From assembly GCF_028994775.1 (NCBI RefSeq), contig NZ_JAJQMN010000002.1, positions 532,418 through 596,417 of the forward strand: 64,000 nucleotides of DNA. Direction: 5' to 3'. The translations under genes and the position numbers were made by a program. Source of the stretch: Promicromonospora iranensis (lineage in GTDB: Bacteria; Actinomycetota; Actinomycetes; Actinomycetales; Cellulomonadaceae). Below, one piece after another: positions 9,118 to 19,600 of this stretch (the stretch's first letter is position 1; every line of letters begins with the position of its first letter). The notes beneath the pieces are model-generated. The model ran no database searches and was not told where the DNA came from. It saw only the letters and a list, made by a program, of their open reading frames with translations.

Positions 9118-11694
9118 CTAGCCGCCACCGCCACCGCCGTTGCCGTTGCCGTTCCCGTTGCCGTTGCCGTTCCCGTCCGTCGGTTCATCGGTCGGGATGC
9201 CGATGTCGCCGGGGCCGGACGAGACGATCACCTGCACCGGGCTGTTGGGAGGCACCTCGGCGCCCTCGTCCGGATTGACGTCCATGACCACGCCCTGGCC
9301 GAACTCCTGGGACGTCTGGTACTGGATGACGGGCTGGAGACCGGCACGCTGGATCTGGTTCCTGGCGTTGTTCTCGTCACCGCCGACCAGACCGCCGGGC
9401 ACCTTCACCGTGTCGGCCGGGCCCCTCGAGACCTCGACCTGGATGTCCGTGCCGATGTTCACCATCTGGCCCTGGTGCTGCACCGAGAGCACCGTGCCAC
9501 GGGGCTGATCGCTGTCGACCTCAGCGAGACGGGGGTTGAGGCCGAGTTCGGCCAGCAGCCTCGCGACGCCGGGGTACTGCTGCCCCACGAGCCCGCCCGG
9601 GACCTCCACTTGGTCCTCCGGGGTCTCCGACGGCGAAGGCGACGTCGACGGGGACGGCGACGGGGACGGCGACGGGAGCGGCGGCTCGTAGTCCGGGAAG
9701 TCCACGACCTCCATGCCGTCGGTCACCTTCTTCATGTACTCGGTCCACGCCCAGACGGGCCAGGTGCCACCGGTCAGGCTGCCACCCGCCCACTCGCCGA
9801 ACGGCGTGATCGACGCCTGACCCTTGTTGTCCGGCGTGTTCTGGTAGAGGCCGACTACCGTCGCCACCTGGGGGATGTAGCCGGCGAACCAGGCTGCCTT
9901 GTTCCCGTTGGTGGACCCCGTCTTGCCCGCGACCGGGCGCGGAGTGCCGTCGGGGGCGAGGAGCTCCTTCGCGGGCGTGCCCGAACCCTCCTCGACCACC
10001 TTCTGCAGCGCGTACGTGGCCTTGGACATCGCCTCGGGATCGATGGCCCCGGGCTTGGGTACGCCGGTCCACTCGTGGATGAGCTGGTCGCCGTTCTTCA
10101 CGGAGGTCACTATGTGCGGATCGCTCCGCGTGCCCATCGCGGCGAACGTGGCGTAGGCACCCGCAAGATCGACGGCCCGCACCGACTCGGTGCCCAGCAC
10201 GTTGGACAGCGTGGCGTTCGTGGACTCCTTGGGGATACCAGCCCGGATCGCGACGTCCTGCGACTTCTGCGGCGTGATCTTCACGTTGAGCTGCGCGTAT
10301 ACGGTGTTCACCGAGTTGGCGGTCGCCTCGACCAGGTCGATCTCGCCGAACGACTCGCCGCCCGAACCCTCCGGGCCGAAGTTGGTGAGCTCCTTCTCCT
10401 GCTCGACGCCGTTGACCATCTCGGTCCAGCCCGGGATCTGCATCGGGCTGTTGCCCAGGTAGCGCTCGTTGAGCTCGTGCCCCTCCTCGAGCGCGCCGAT
10501 CAGGGTGAACGGCTTGAACGTGGAGCCGCCCTGCGCCGAGCCGTCGGTGGCGGCGTTGTACTGCGTCTCCTCGTAGTCCTTGCCGCCGTACAGGGCGCGG
10601 ATGGCGCCGTCCTTGGGATCGACGGACACGATGGAGACGCCGAGCTCCTTCGACGCGGCGCCCTCGCCCTTGGTGGGGATGGTGTTCGCGGTCTCGACCG
10701 CTGCCTTCTGCCACTTCGGGTTGATGGTCGTGTGGATCTCGTATCCCCGCTTCAAGAGGTCGTCCTCGCTGATGCCGAAACCAGCGAGCTCCTTGCGGAC
10801 CTCTTCGAGCAGATACCCCACCTGGCCGGCGCGGGACACCGGCTTGTACTTGATCGGCTCGGGGAAGGTCGCGGAAGCGCGCTCCTCCTCCGTGATGGCC
10901 CCGACCTCGGCCATGTTCCGCAGGACACGTGCCCACTTCTCCTCGGCGACGGCCCGTGACCCCTCGCCGAAACGCGGGTCCCAGTACGACGGGGACGGGA
11001 TGATCCCCACCAGCATCGCGGTCTCCGAGACGGTCAGCTTCGCCGCCGGCTTGTTGAAGTACGCCTTCGCGGCGGCCTCGAAACCGTAGGCACCACGCCC
11101 GAGGTAGATGCTGTTGACGTAGCCCTCGAGGATCTCGTTCTTGGACTTCTGCTGGTCCACCTTGAGGGCCAGGACGATCTCGCGGAACTTGTCCGCGTAG
11201 GACGTCTGTCCCGGCTCGAAATAGGTGTTCTCGACGTACTGCTGGGTCAGGGTGGACGCACCCTGCCGGGTGCCGCCGGTCACGTTGCTGACCAGGGCGC
11301 GGACCATACCCACGGGGTCGACCCCGAGGTGGTCCCTGAAGTTCTGGTCCTCGGACGCCAGCACGGCCTCACCCACGTACGGGGGCAGCTCGTCGAGGCT
11401 CCGGATCGTGCGGTCCACCGCGGCGAACTTACCCATCACCTTGTTGTTCGCGTAGTACACGGTGGTGGTCTCCGAACCGATCTCACCGCGCTCGGCAGGG
11501 ACCGGCCAGCCGATCCACCCGGCCACAAAAACACCCACCACCAGCGAGACTCCGGTCAGCATGGTGCCGACGACAACTCGCCATGACGGGACCCAGGCGC
11601 GGATCCCCGTGCGGTGCGGCCGCGGGTAGTTCCAGATTCCCCGTCGGCGCCGGGGAGTTTGCGGCCAGATCGGAGAAGGACTCCTGTTCGCCAC
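9118..11694 (-). CDS. Class A (bifunctional) penicillin-binding protein with two PASTA domains
   Basis: This 858-residue membrane-anchored cell-wall synthase has a cytoplasmic tail (about 1-37) and a transmembrane helix (about 38-66). The GT51 glycosyltransferase shows SEDQNFRDHLG and GASTLTQQYVEN. The transpeptidase shows STFK, SVN and KTG. A Pro/Ser linker is followed by two PASTA repeats (VEVPGGLVGQQYP and VKVPGGLVGGDEN) and a low-complexity Gly/Asn tail. The start is GTG 11694 behind GAGGAAGAC. PASTA domains are thought to bind muropeptides or lipid II. It is a tandem paralogue of the gene at 11922-14483. The short Gly/Asn end is encoded by a hexanucleotide repeat and could vary in length. 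Confidence 0.95.
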   Translation of the reverse strand: MANRSPSPIWPQTPRRRRGIWNYPRPHRTGIRAWVPSWRVVVGTMLTGVSLVVGVFVAGWIGWPVPAERGEIGSETTTVYYANNKVMGKFAAVDRTIRSLDELPPYVGEAVLASEDQNFRDHLGVDPVGMVRALVSNVTGGTRQGASTLTQQYVENTYFEPGQTSYADKFREIVLALKVDQQKSKNEILEGYVNSIYLGRGAYGFEAAAKAYFNKPAAKLTVSETAMLVGIIPSPSYWDPRFGEGSRAVAEEKWARVLRNMAEVGAITEEERASATFPEPIKYKPVSRAGQVGYLLEEVRKELAGFGISEDDLLKRGYEIHTTINPKWQKAAVETANTIPTKGEGAASKELGVSIVSVDPKDGAIRALYGGKDYEETQYNAATDGSAQGGSTFKPFTLIGALEEGHELNERYLGNSPMQIPGWTEMVNGVEQEKELTNFGPEGSGGESFGEIDLVEATANSVNTVYAQLNVKITPQKSQDVAIRAGIPKESTNATLSNVLGTESVRAVDLAGAYATFAAMGTRSDPHIVTSVKNGDQLIHEWTGVPKPGAIDPEAMSKATYALQKVVEEGSGTPAKELLAPDGTPRPVAGKTGSTNGNKAAWFAGYIPQVATVVGLYQNTPDNKGQASITPFGEWAGGSLTGGTWPVWAWTEYMKKVTDGMEVVDFPDYEPPLPSPSPSPSPSTSPSPSETPEDQVEVPGGLVGQQYPGVARLLAELGLNPRLAEVDSDQPRGTVLSVQHQGQMVNIGTDIQVEVSRGPADTVKVPGGLVGGDENNARNQIQRAGLQPVIQYQTSQEFGQGVVMDVNPDEGAEVPPNSPVQVIVSSGPGDIGIPTDEPTDGNGNGNGNGNGNGGGGGG

Positions 11695-11848
11695 GTCTTC
11701 CTCGTTCCTCGTATCGGCTCAGTGATCGCACTGAACCGACGAAACGATAGAGGATCTATGTTCGCGGCAAGTAGTACAAACGCGGTTTCTCTGTGTACGC
11801 ACAGTGTTCAAGCGGCCGTTTCGACCGCTTTCACCCGGGGGCGACGAC

Positions 11849-11873
11849 GGGCCCGGCCAGAACGGCCGAGCCC
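11849..11873 (-). terminator. Possible hairpin terminator after the second PBP gene
   Basis: Arms 11849-11858 (GGGCCCGGCC) and 11864-11873 pair with one mismatch around the loop AGAAC, some 50 bp past the PBP stop. No T-run follows on the minus strand. It may separate the two PBP genes, but the evidence is weak. Confidence 0.4.
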
Positions 11874-11921
11874 GCCTTCTCCCAGGTCAGGAGCCTGGAG
11901 CCGCCCGTGTTCGCTGCCGAC

Positions 11922-14483
11922 CTACCCGAAGATCCCGTTCCCGTCGCCCGACGGATCGCCGGATGGATCGCCTTCGCCCTCCTCGGGCCCGGTCGAGACG
12001 ACGAGCGTCACGTCGGTGCCCACCGGCACCTCCGTACCCTCGCCCGGGTCGACCGCGATCACCCGGCCCTCCGGCACGGTGTCGGACGCCTGCTCCTGCA
12101 CGACCGGCGACAGGTCGGCGGCCTGGAGCTGGCCCTCGGCATAGCCCTGATCCTGGTTCGTCAGGCCCCAGGGCACGGTGGTCGTCTCTTCCTCCTCGAC
12201 CTGGGACCCGTTGGAGACCTCCACGCGGATGGTGTCGCCGCGGTTGACCTCCTGGCCCGCCTTGTCCACCGCGACCACGATGCCGGCCGGCTGGTCGCTG
12301 TCCACGTCCACCTGCGCCGGCACGAGGCTGAGACTCGCGAGCGCCGATGCGGCGTTGGGGTACTGCTGTCCGACGAGGTTGTCGGGTACGACCACCTTCT
12401 CCACCTCGGCCTCCTCCGACTGGCTCGGCGAGGGGCTGGGTGTCGGCGTCGCGGACGGCTGCGGGACGGACGGGACGTAGTCGGGGAACGGCTCGACCTC
12501 CATGCCCTCCGTAGCCTTCTGCATGTACTTGGTCCAGGCTGTCACCGGCCAGCTACCACCGGTGATCTGCTCGTAGCCACCGAACGGTTTGATCTGCTCG
12601 TACCTGTTCTCGTCGACGTTGTACTCGTAGAGCCCGACCACCGTCGTGAGCTGCGGCACGAAGCCGGCGAACCACGCCGACATGTTGTCGTTGGAGGATC
12701 CCGTCTTGCCGGCGACCGGACGCTCGGTACCGTCCGGGGCGAGGAGTTCCTGCGCCGGCGCACCGGAACCCTCCTCGACCACCTTCGTCATGGCGTAGGT
12801 CGCTGCCGCCATGGTCTCCTCGTCGAAGACCTGCTCACGCGTCGTCGCACCCTCGTGAATGAGATCCTCGCCGTTGGTCACCTTGGTCACCAGGTGCGGG
12901 GTCGTGCGATACCCCTGGGCGGCGATGGTCGAGTAGGCGTGCGCGAGGTCGACGTTGGTCACGTACGCCGTGCCCAGCACGTTGGCGAGGTTGTTCCCGA
13001 TGGTGCAACAGTCGTTGGTGTCCGGGTCGTCGTCGGCCTTCGGGATACCGAGCTCGTAGCCGACCTGCGCGGTCGTCTCGGGGCCGATCTCCTTGTTGAG
13101 CTGGCCGTACACGACGTTCACCGAGTCGGCCGTGGCGGCCGTCAGGTCGAGGCTGCTCCACGACTCGTTGTCGAAGTTGTACAGCGGCACGTCGGGGCCG
13201 TCCGGATCCTGCTTCCAGCCCTCGATCACCGTGCCGTCGACCGCGCCGTACTGCTTGGTGAGCGGGATGTCTTGCTCCAACGCCCCGATCAGCGTGAACG
13301 GCTTGAAGGTCGACGCTCCCTGCGCCCGGAAGGTCGCCGCGTTGGTCGGGTTGGTCGAGTAGTTCGGGCCGCCGTACATCGCCTTGATCTCACCCGTCTG
13401 CGGGTCGATCGAGGTCAGCGAGGCTCGTGCGTTGTCGCTCGCATCCTTCGGCAGCTTCATCGTCTCGTAGGCGGCGGCCTGCATCTTGCGGTCGATCGAC
13501 GTGTGGATCTCGTAGCCGCTCGTCGTGAGCTGGTCCTCGGAGATGCCGGCACCACCCTCGGCACGCGGCTTGGCGAGCTCCTTGGCCACCTGCTCCATCA
13601 GGTACGCGGTCCGGTTGTCACCGGAGCCCTGCTTGTACTCGACCAGCTCGGGGTACTCCGCGGCGGAGCGGTCCTCCGCGGTGATGTAGCCCTGCTCCAG
13701 CATCAGGTCGAGGGTGCGCTCCCAGCGGGCCCTCGCCTGTGCCTCGGCCGCCTCACCCTGGCGGGGGTCCCAGTACGTCGGGTTCGGGATGATCCCTGCG
13801 AGGAAGGCGGACTCGGAGATCGTCATCTCCTTGGCCGGGTGCCCGAAGTACGCCTGCGACGCCGCCTCCACGCCGTACGCCCCGCGCCCGAGGTAGATGG
13901 TGTTGACATAGCCCTCGAGCACATCGTCCTTGGTCTGCTGCTGCGTCACCTTCAGCGCGATGATCGCTTCCTTGAGCTTCGTCACGTAGGTCGCGTACTC
14001 GACGCCGATGTAATAGTTCTCGACGTACTGCTGGGTCAGCGTCGAGGCACCCTGGCGGTCGCCGCCCGTCACGTTGTTCAGCGTGGCGCGGACGATGCCC
14101 AACGGATTGATGCCGATGTGGGAGCGGAAGCTCTGGTCCTCCGACGAGATGATCGCGTTCGTCACCTGCGGCGGGAGCTCGTCCAGCGTCACGAGGGTCC
14201 GGTCCTGCGCCGCGAACTTACCGATCGGCTTGCCGTCGGCGTAGTACACGGTGGTGGCCTCGTCACGGACCGTACCCAGCGCATCCGGTACGCCCACGTT
14301 CACCCAGGCGGCGATGAGCACACCGGCCACGAGCGACGTACCCGTCAGCAGCGCGCCCACGACCACCCGCCACGACGGGACCCAGGCACGGATCCCGGTG
14401 CGATACGGGCGGGGGTAGTTCCAGATTCCCTGCCGCCGTCGGGGAGTTTGCGGCCAGATCGGAGGGGGACTCCAGTTCGACAC
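11922..14483 (-). CDS. Class A (bifunctional) penicillin-binding protein with PASTA domains
   Basis: This 853-residue paralogue has the same order as its neighbour: cytoplasmic tail, transmembrane helix, GT51 domain (SEDQSFRSHIG, GASTLTQQYVEN), transpeptidase domain (STFK, SVN, KTG), Pro/Ser-rich linker and two PASTA repeats (VVVPDNLVGQQYPN and TTVPWGLTNQDQGY). GTG 14483 was chosen because GAAGAGG lies five bases upstream and the protein then begins like the paralogue. The N-terminal tail with PIWPQTPRRR and GIWNYPRP is nearly identical in both proteins. It polymerises and crosslinks peptidoglycan at the outer membrane face. Its C-terminus ends in a Gly/Asp-rich stretch rather than Gly/Asn. 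Confidence 0.94.
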   Translation of the reverse strand: MSNWSPPPIWPQTPRRRQGIWNYPRPYRTGIRAWVPSWRVVVGALLTGTSLVAGVLIAAWVNVGVPDALGTVRDEATTVYYADGKPIGKFAAQDRTLVTLDELPPQVTNAIISSEDQSFRSHIGINPLGIVRATLNNVTGGDRQGASTLTQQYVENYYIGVEYATYVTKLKEAIIALKVTQQQTKDDVLEGYVNTIYLGRGAYGVEAASQAYFGHPAKEMTISESAFLAGIIPNPTYWDPRQGEAAEAQARARWERTLDLMLEQGYITAEDRSAAEYPELVEYKQGSGDNRTAYLMEQVAKELAKPRAEGGAGISEDQLTTSGYEIHTSIDRKMQAAAYETMKLPKDASDNARASLTSIDPQTGEIKAMYGGPNYSTNPTNAATFRAQGASTFKPFTLIGALEQDIPLTKQYGAVDGTVIEGWKQDPDGPDVPLYNFDNESWSSLDLTAATADSVNVVYGQLNKEIGPETTAQVGYELGIPKADDDPDTNDCCTIGNNLANVLGTAYVTNVDLAHAYSTIAAQGYRTTPHLVTKVTNGEDLIHEGATTREQVFDEETMAAATYAMTKVVEEGSGAPAQELLAPDGTERPVAGKTGSSNDNMSAWFAGFVPQLTTVVGLYEYNVDENRYEQIKPFGGYEQITGGSWPVTAWTKYMQKATEGMEVEPFPDYVPSVPQPSATPTPSPSPSQSEEAEVEKVVVPDNLVGQQYPNAASALASLSLVPAQVDVDSDQPAGIVVAVDKAGQEVNRGDTIRVEVSNGSQVEEEETTTVPWGLTNQDQGYAEGQLQAADLSPVVQEQASDTVPEGRVIAVDPGEGTEVPVGTDVTLVVSTGPEEGEGDPSGDPSGDGNGIFG

Positions 14484-14738
14484 GTCAGCCTCTTCCTCGG
14501 TTCGACTTGCGTCCGTCGTGTGCGGTCGACACACGTGCAACGGCGGACAACCCGAAACCATAGGGGATCTTCAGCAGGCGCTAATAGCCCCAACCTGCTA
14601 CAAGGCCCCGCTCGCGGACATCTCCCCCAGGGTCAGCCCAGTCCGTCTGCCCCTGCTTCACATTTCATCCACCAACCGGCCGACGCCGGTCCCTCCGGAG
14701 CGGCGGATTGCGCACCGTCATCCCGGTGCCTATTCTCT
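14484..14738. other. Intergenic region between divergent PBP and padR genes
   Basis: This spacer between divergent genes holds no convincing reading frame. On the minus side it must contain the promoter of the second PBP gene. It is C-rich and I see no repeats or strong hairpins in it. The padR operator follows at 14739-14761. Confidence 0.4.
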
Positions 14739-14761
14739 CGATGTATCGACTCGATACATCG
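14739..14761. promoter_or_regulatory. Perfect palindromic PadR-type operator
   Basis: Two 11-base arms (CGATGTATCGA and its complement) flank a single central C, giving a perfect 23-bp palindrome about 50 bp before the padR start. ATGTAT/ATACAT dyads are typical of PadR operators, so autoregulation of the padR-ino1 operon is likely. The PadR family and position are seen; binding is inferred. Confidence 0.8.
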
Positions 14762-14811
14762 TGCATGACTGATTCGCCCGGGCAACCGGGACAGCCCGGG
14801 AGGAGGCCACC

Positions 14812-15459
14812 GTGCGCAGCCGGTCCGACGTGCTGGAGACCGCCGTCCTCGGCCTGCTCAACGAGTCCCCACTGCACGGCTACGAGCTCCGCAAGCGCCT
14901 CAATCTCGTGCTCGGCTCGTTCCGTGCCTTCTCGTACGGCACGCTGTATCCCGCCCTCAAGGCCCTGGTCGCGCGCGGACTGATCGCGACGACGGAGAGC
15001 GACCCGCCGCCGCCCCCGCCCCGCAAGACCAAGCCGGGGATCCCCGGCCGGACCACCAAGCCCAAGCCCCTCGGCCGACGTCGCGTCGTCTACGAGCTGA
15101 CCGCCGAGGGCAAGGAGCACCTCCAGACCGTTCTGGCCACTGCCGGCCCCGCGGCCTGGGAGGACGACAACTTCGACGTCCGGTTCGCGCTCTTCGCGCA
15201 GACGGACGCCGAGACCCGCCTCCGCGTCCTGGAAGGCCGGCGAACCCGGCTGACCGAGCGGCTGGAGGCGTTCCGGGAGTCCGCGACGCATCCGCGTTCG
15301 CGGCTCGACGAATACGCGCTCGAGCTCCAGCGGTTCGGGCTCGAGAAGGTCGAGCGCGAAGTGCGCTGGCTCGACAGCCTCATCTCCACGGAGCGGGGAC
15401 GCGCTGCGGCGCAGCCCCGCCCATCGCAGCAAGATCAAACGAAGAAGGAGCGAGGATGA
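14812..15459 (+). CDS. PadR-family transcriptional regulator
   Basis: This 215-residue protein has an N-terminal winged helix ([32 protein letters not shown]) followed by a Pro/Lys-rich insertion at about 62-85 in the wing region and a C-terminal helical dimerisation part. GTG 14812 follows GGAGG. The stop overlaps the ino1 start by four bases, so the two are coupled. A perfect palindrome upstream is its probable operator. A PadR gene next to ino1 is also known in mycobacteria, which suggests a conserved role in inositol supply. The proline-rich wing insertion is longer than usual. Confidence 0.92.
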   Translation: MRSRSDVLETAVLGLLNESPLHGYELRKRLNLVLGSFRAFSYGTLYPALKALVARGLIATTESDPPPPPPRKTKPGIPGRTTKPKPLGRRRVVYELTAEGKEHLQTVLATAGPAAWEDDNFDVRFALFAQTDAETRLRVLEGRRTRLTERLEAFRESATHPRSRLDEYALELQRFGLEKVEREVRWLDSLISTERGRAAAQPRPSQQDQTKKERG

Positions 15460-16547
15460 CCTCCATCCGCGTGGGCATCGTCGGCGTAGGAAACTGCGCC
15501 TCGTCCCTGGTCCAGGGCGTGCACTACTACCGTGACGCCGACCCGGCGAGCACCGTGCCGGGCCTCATGCACGTGCAGTTCGGCGACTACCACGTGTCGG
15601 ACCTCGAGTTCGTCGCGGCGTTCGACGTCGACGCGAAGAAGGTCGGCTTCGACCTGGCCGAGGCCATCTCCGCGTCCGAGAACAACACGATCAAGATCGC
15701 GGACGTGCCGCCCACCGGCGTCATCGTCCAGCGCGGGCCGACCCTCGACGGCCTGGGCGACTTCTACCGCGAGACGATCGACGAGTCGACGAAGGACGCC
15801 GTCGACGTCGTGGCGGCCCTGCGTGAGGCCGAGGTCGACGTGCTCGTCTGCTATCTGCCGGTGGGCTCCGAGGAGGCCGCCAAGTTCTACGCGCAGTGCG
15901 CCATCGAGGCCGGGGTCGCCTTCGTCAACGCCCTGCCCGTGTTCATCGCGTCCGACCCCGAGTGGGCCAAGAAGTTCGAGGACGCGGGCGTGCCGATCGT
16001 CGGCGACGACATCAAGTCGCAGGTCGGCGCGACCATCACGCACCGGGTGCTGGCCAAGCTGTTCGAGGACCGCGGCGTCGTCCTGGACCGCACGTACCAG
16101 CTGAACGTCGGCGGCAACATGGACTTCAAGAACATGCTGCAGCGCGACCGCCTGGAGTCGAAGAAGGTCTCCAAGACGCAGGCCGTGACGTCCAACCTGA
16201 CGGGCGCACTGGCCGGCAAGAAGGACGACCGCAACGTCCACATCGGCCCGTCGGACTACGTGGCGTGGCTCGACGACCGCAAGTGGGCGTACGTGCGCCT
16301 CGAGGGCCGCGCGTTCGGCGAGGTCCCGCTCAGCCTGGAGTACAAGCTCGAGGTGTGGGACTCCCCCAACTCCGCCGGCATCATCATCGACGCCGTCCGG
16401 GCCGCGAAGATCGCCAAGGACCGCGGCGTCGGCGGCCCCCTCCACTCGGCGGCGACCTACTTCATGAAGTCCCCGCCCGTGCAGATGGAGGACACCGCCG
16501 GGCGTACGCAGCTGGAGGCCTTCATCCGCGGCGACATCGAGCGCTGA
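15456..16547 (+). CDS. ino1: Inositol-3-phosphate synthase
   Basis: This 363-residue enzyme converts glucose 6-phosphate to 1D-myo-inositol 3-phosphate with NAD+, the first step toward phosphatidylinositol and mycothiol. The Rossmann motif [15 protein letters not shown] is at the N-terminus. Conserved family segments include [15 protein letters not shown] and NVGGNMDF, and the C-terminal [13 protein letters not shown]. The start ATG overlaps the padR stop in an ATGA arrangement. Length and motifs match the short actinobacterial type. Regulation by the upstream PadR protein is likely. Confidence 0.96.
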   Translation: MTSIRVGIVGVGNCASSLVQGVHYYRDADPASTVPGLMHVQFGDYHVSDLEFVAAFDVDAKKVGFDLAEAISASENNTIKIADVPPTGVIVQRGPTLDGLGDFYRETIDESTKDAVDVVAALREAEVDVLVCYLPVGSEEAAKFYAQCAIEAGVAFVNALPVFIASDPEWAKKFEDAGVPIVGDDIKSQVGATITHRVLAKLFEDRGVVLDRTYQLNVGGNMDFKNMLQRDRLESKKVSKTQAVTSNLTGALAGKKDDRNVHIGPSDYVAWLDDRKWAYVRLEGRAFGEVPLSLEYKLEVWDSPNSAGIIIDAVRAAKIAKDRGVGGPLHSAATYFMKSPPVQMEDTAGRTQLEAFIRGDIER

Positions 16548-16553
16548 CGTCGT

Positions 16554-16603
16554 TCGCTGGTCGAGCCTGCCGAGACCGAGGTCTCGGCAGGCTCGACCAG
16601 CGA
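16554..16603. repeat. REP-like perfect palindrome acting as terminator
   Basis: Arms 16554-16577 and 16580-16603 are a perfect 24-bp inverted repeat separated by two bases. It lies between the convergent ino1 and subtilase genes and can terminate both. The arm core GGTCGAGCCTGCCGAG recurs at 54130-54167 and, diverged, inside leuS at 62360-62399, so this is a dispersed REP-type family and not a simple terminator. Confidence 0.85.
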
Positions 16604-16616
16604 TGGACCCGATGGG

Positions 16617-19600
16617 CTACTTGATCGGGTCCAGCTCGAAGTCGGTCACGACGGTGGTGCCCGCCGTCACCTTCGCGGAGCCGACCTCCGGGACGTACCC
16701 GTTGGCCGTGGCGATGATCTGCGCCGTCTTCTCCGACTTGTCGAACCAGTACTCGTACGTGCCGTCCGACCCGGTGACCAGGGTGACCGCCGAGTAGAGG
16801 CCGTTCACCTGGACCACCGAGTCACCGAGCGAGACGACGCCGTCGGGCGCGAAGCCCGACACCGTGCCGGTCAGCTTGCCCCAGCTCTTGGGCGGGTTGA
16901 CCTTCATGGACACGGCGACCGAGGGCGCGTCGTACGGCGTCTCGGCGTCGGCCACGAGCTTGCCGGTGAAGGTGCCGGGCTGGGCCACCACACCGCTCAT
17001 GGCCGCGGTGATCGTCTTGCTCTGGCCCGGCTCGAGCGTGAACTCGGTCGGGTTCGTGGTGAGCCACTCCATGCCGCCGCCGGCGGTGTCACCGGAGACG
17101 TTCATGACGATGTGCATGTCGGGCCAGCCGATGGAGTCCGTCGTCGCCGGCTCCGGGAGAGCGCAGTCGGTGGCGGAGAGGTACGACGGCGCGCTCTGCC
17201 CCGCCGCGTTGGACCCGATGTAGAAGACACCACCGTTCGACTGCTGGTTGGGCGAGACGACCTCGACCACGAGCGTGGCGCCGGCCGGCACCTCACCCGT
17301 CACGGGCACGGAGACCATCGTCAGGGTCGACGCCGGGATGCTCGCCTGCGCCGTCCCGATCGAGGTCAGGTTGGCGAAGGTGAGGGCGCCGTCCAGCGTG
17401 TAGAGGTTCACCGTCAGTGTCTGAGCGGTGGCCTTCTCGACGCCGAAGGACACGTCCGAGACCTCGAAGTCCCCGTCGATGCCGAAGTCGCTCAGCGTGA
17501 ACGTCCGGAAGAAGTGGTTCTCCGTGGTCCCCGCCAGGCCACCGCACGAGGCCGAGCTGAGCTCGGTGATCTCCTGCGACGCGGAGTGGGTGATGGTCGT
17601 GGCGTTCGGTGAGACCGGGATGGACTCCGGCGTCACGCTCTGGCCCGTGGTGCCCTTGCCCGCGGCCTGGAACCGCGAGCCCGAGTCACCGACCGACCCA
17701 CCGACCTTGGCCGACGGCTTCGTGGATGTCGCAACGGTGGCCTCGCCCTGCGGGTGCTGGATGACGGCGGCGCCGTCCGTGCCCAGCATGTCGAAACCAC
17801 CACCGGTGCCCGTCAGCTCGACGTCGGCCGGCGCGGTGCCCTCGTTCTTCACCGTGAACCGCTTGGTGGTGGAGCTGCCGAGCGGCAGCGTGGCATCAAT
17901 CGACTCGGTGCTGACGGCGAGCATGCCCGCCGCGAGCGCCGCGTCGAACGTGCCGGTGCCCTCCGGCGCGAGGCTGACGGTCCCGGACTCGGGCTCGTAG
18001 TCCGGCGCCGTGATCTCGACCGTGTAGTCGCCGGGGAGGGCGATGGCCGAGTAGGTGCCGTCCTCCGTGGACGTGGCGGTCCGGGTGACTCCGTCGGCCG
18101 TGGCGGTGACGGTGGCGCCCTCGATCGGCTCACCGGTGTTCAGGTCGGTCACCGTGCCCTCGAGGAACGCGAGGACGGGTGCCGTGTAGGTGATGGTCAG
18201 GCCCGCCGAGACGGCGGGGGTGTTGGCGGAGTACTGCATGCCGACGGTGCCGGTCGCGTTCTCGATGCCGATCGACGCCGAGCTGCCCTTGGCGGTGTCG
18301 GTGTCGGTGGTGTCGCCGTAGCCGTAGATCACCGTGCCGTCGGCGACGAGCGTGACGGAGAAGTTGAGCCGGTCCGTGGCGGGGCTGTACTTGCGCACGT
18401 TCCGCCACTCGACGACGAACGCGTCCTTGCCGTCGACGGTCGTCGTGCCGGTGTACAGACCGGCTGCGGCGTCGAGGTTGAGGTCGTCCCAGAACGGGTA
18501 CAGGGCGGCGTTGGGTGCCGCGCTGCTCGGGATGGGGCCGTTCGCGTAGCTCGTCGTGCCGGCCAGGAAGTTCAGGTGACCGTTGGAGGTGACAAACGCG
18601 CTGTCGTAGCTCTCGCCGTAGAAGGGGAAGCTGAACGGCAGGTCGAGCGACGTCTGCACGTCGTCGCCGGTGAGCGAGGTCTTGGTGTCGCCCTGCAGGA
18701 GTTCACCGGTCGAGGTGGCGCAGGAGTAGCCGAAGTCGTCGGTCACCGCGGTGATCTCGACGGGCACGTCCTCCGCGCCGTCGACCACGACGTCCGCCTC
18801 GTAGGAGGAGGCGCAGCCGCCCATCTCCACGGTGAGCGCGTACGTGCCCTCGGGGACGTCGGCGAAGGCGAAGGTGCCGTCCGCGCCGGTGGTGACGTCC
18901 TCGAAGTGGCTGCCGAGGCTGACCGGCGCGCCCACTGCCGGGTCACCGGACCCGGCGAAGGTGACGGTGCCCGTCACGGCGTGCGACGGTGCGGCCTCGA
19001 GCGTGATCGGCACCTCGACGGTGCCGTCCTCGGTGACGGCCGCGGGAGCGGGCGTCGAGGGCAGGAACCCGAAGGCCGACGCGGACACCGTGTAGTCGCC
19101 GGTCGCGACGCGGGCCGTGAAGGTGCCGTCCTGGTCGGTGCTGACGGTGCGGTCCCGCTCGCCGTCGACGGTGACGTCGGCCCCGGCGATCGGGGTGCCG
19201 GCGGCGTCGGTCACGGTGCCGGTGACGTACCCGGTGGCGCCGATCGGGGCGGCGTCGATGAGCGCGGCGACGTCGAGCTTGCCCTCGCCCCACACGTTGT
19301 TGTTGTCGGCGGTGCCGCCGCAGGTGGTGTCGTCCGTGTCGACGGCGGCCTGGTCGAGGAGCGCCTGGGTACCCTCGATGTCGCCGATGAGGGCGGGAGC
19401 GGCGCTCCACAGCAGCGCCACCGCGCCCGCGAGGTGCGGGGCCGCCATGGACGTGCCGTTGAAGGCGGCGTACCCGTCACCGGGGACCGAGGAGCGCACG
19501 TTCACGCCGGGGGCCGAGATGTTGGGCTTGATCATGCCGCCCTCGCCGGTGCCGCGGGAGGAGAAGCCGGCGATGGCCCCGTTCGCACCGAACGCGCCGA

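Noticed and set aside
11793..14768. A 991-codon plus-strand frame opposite the second PBP gene, and a similar one at 8974-10959
   Set aside because: Both mirror the codon bias of the PBP genes, are Arg/His/Leu-rich without domains, and lack ribosome sites.
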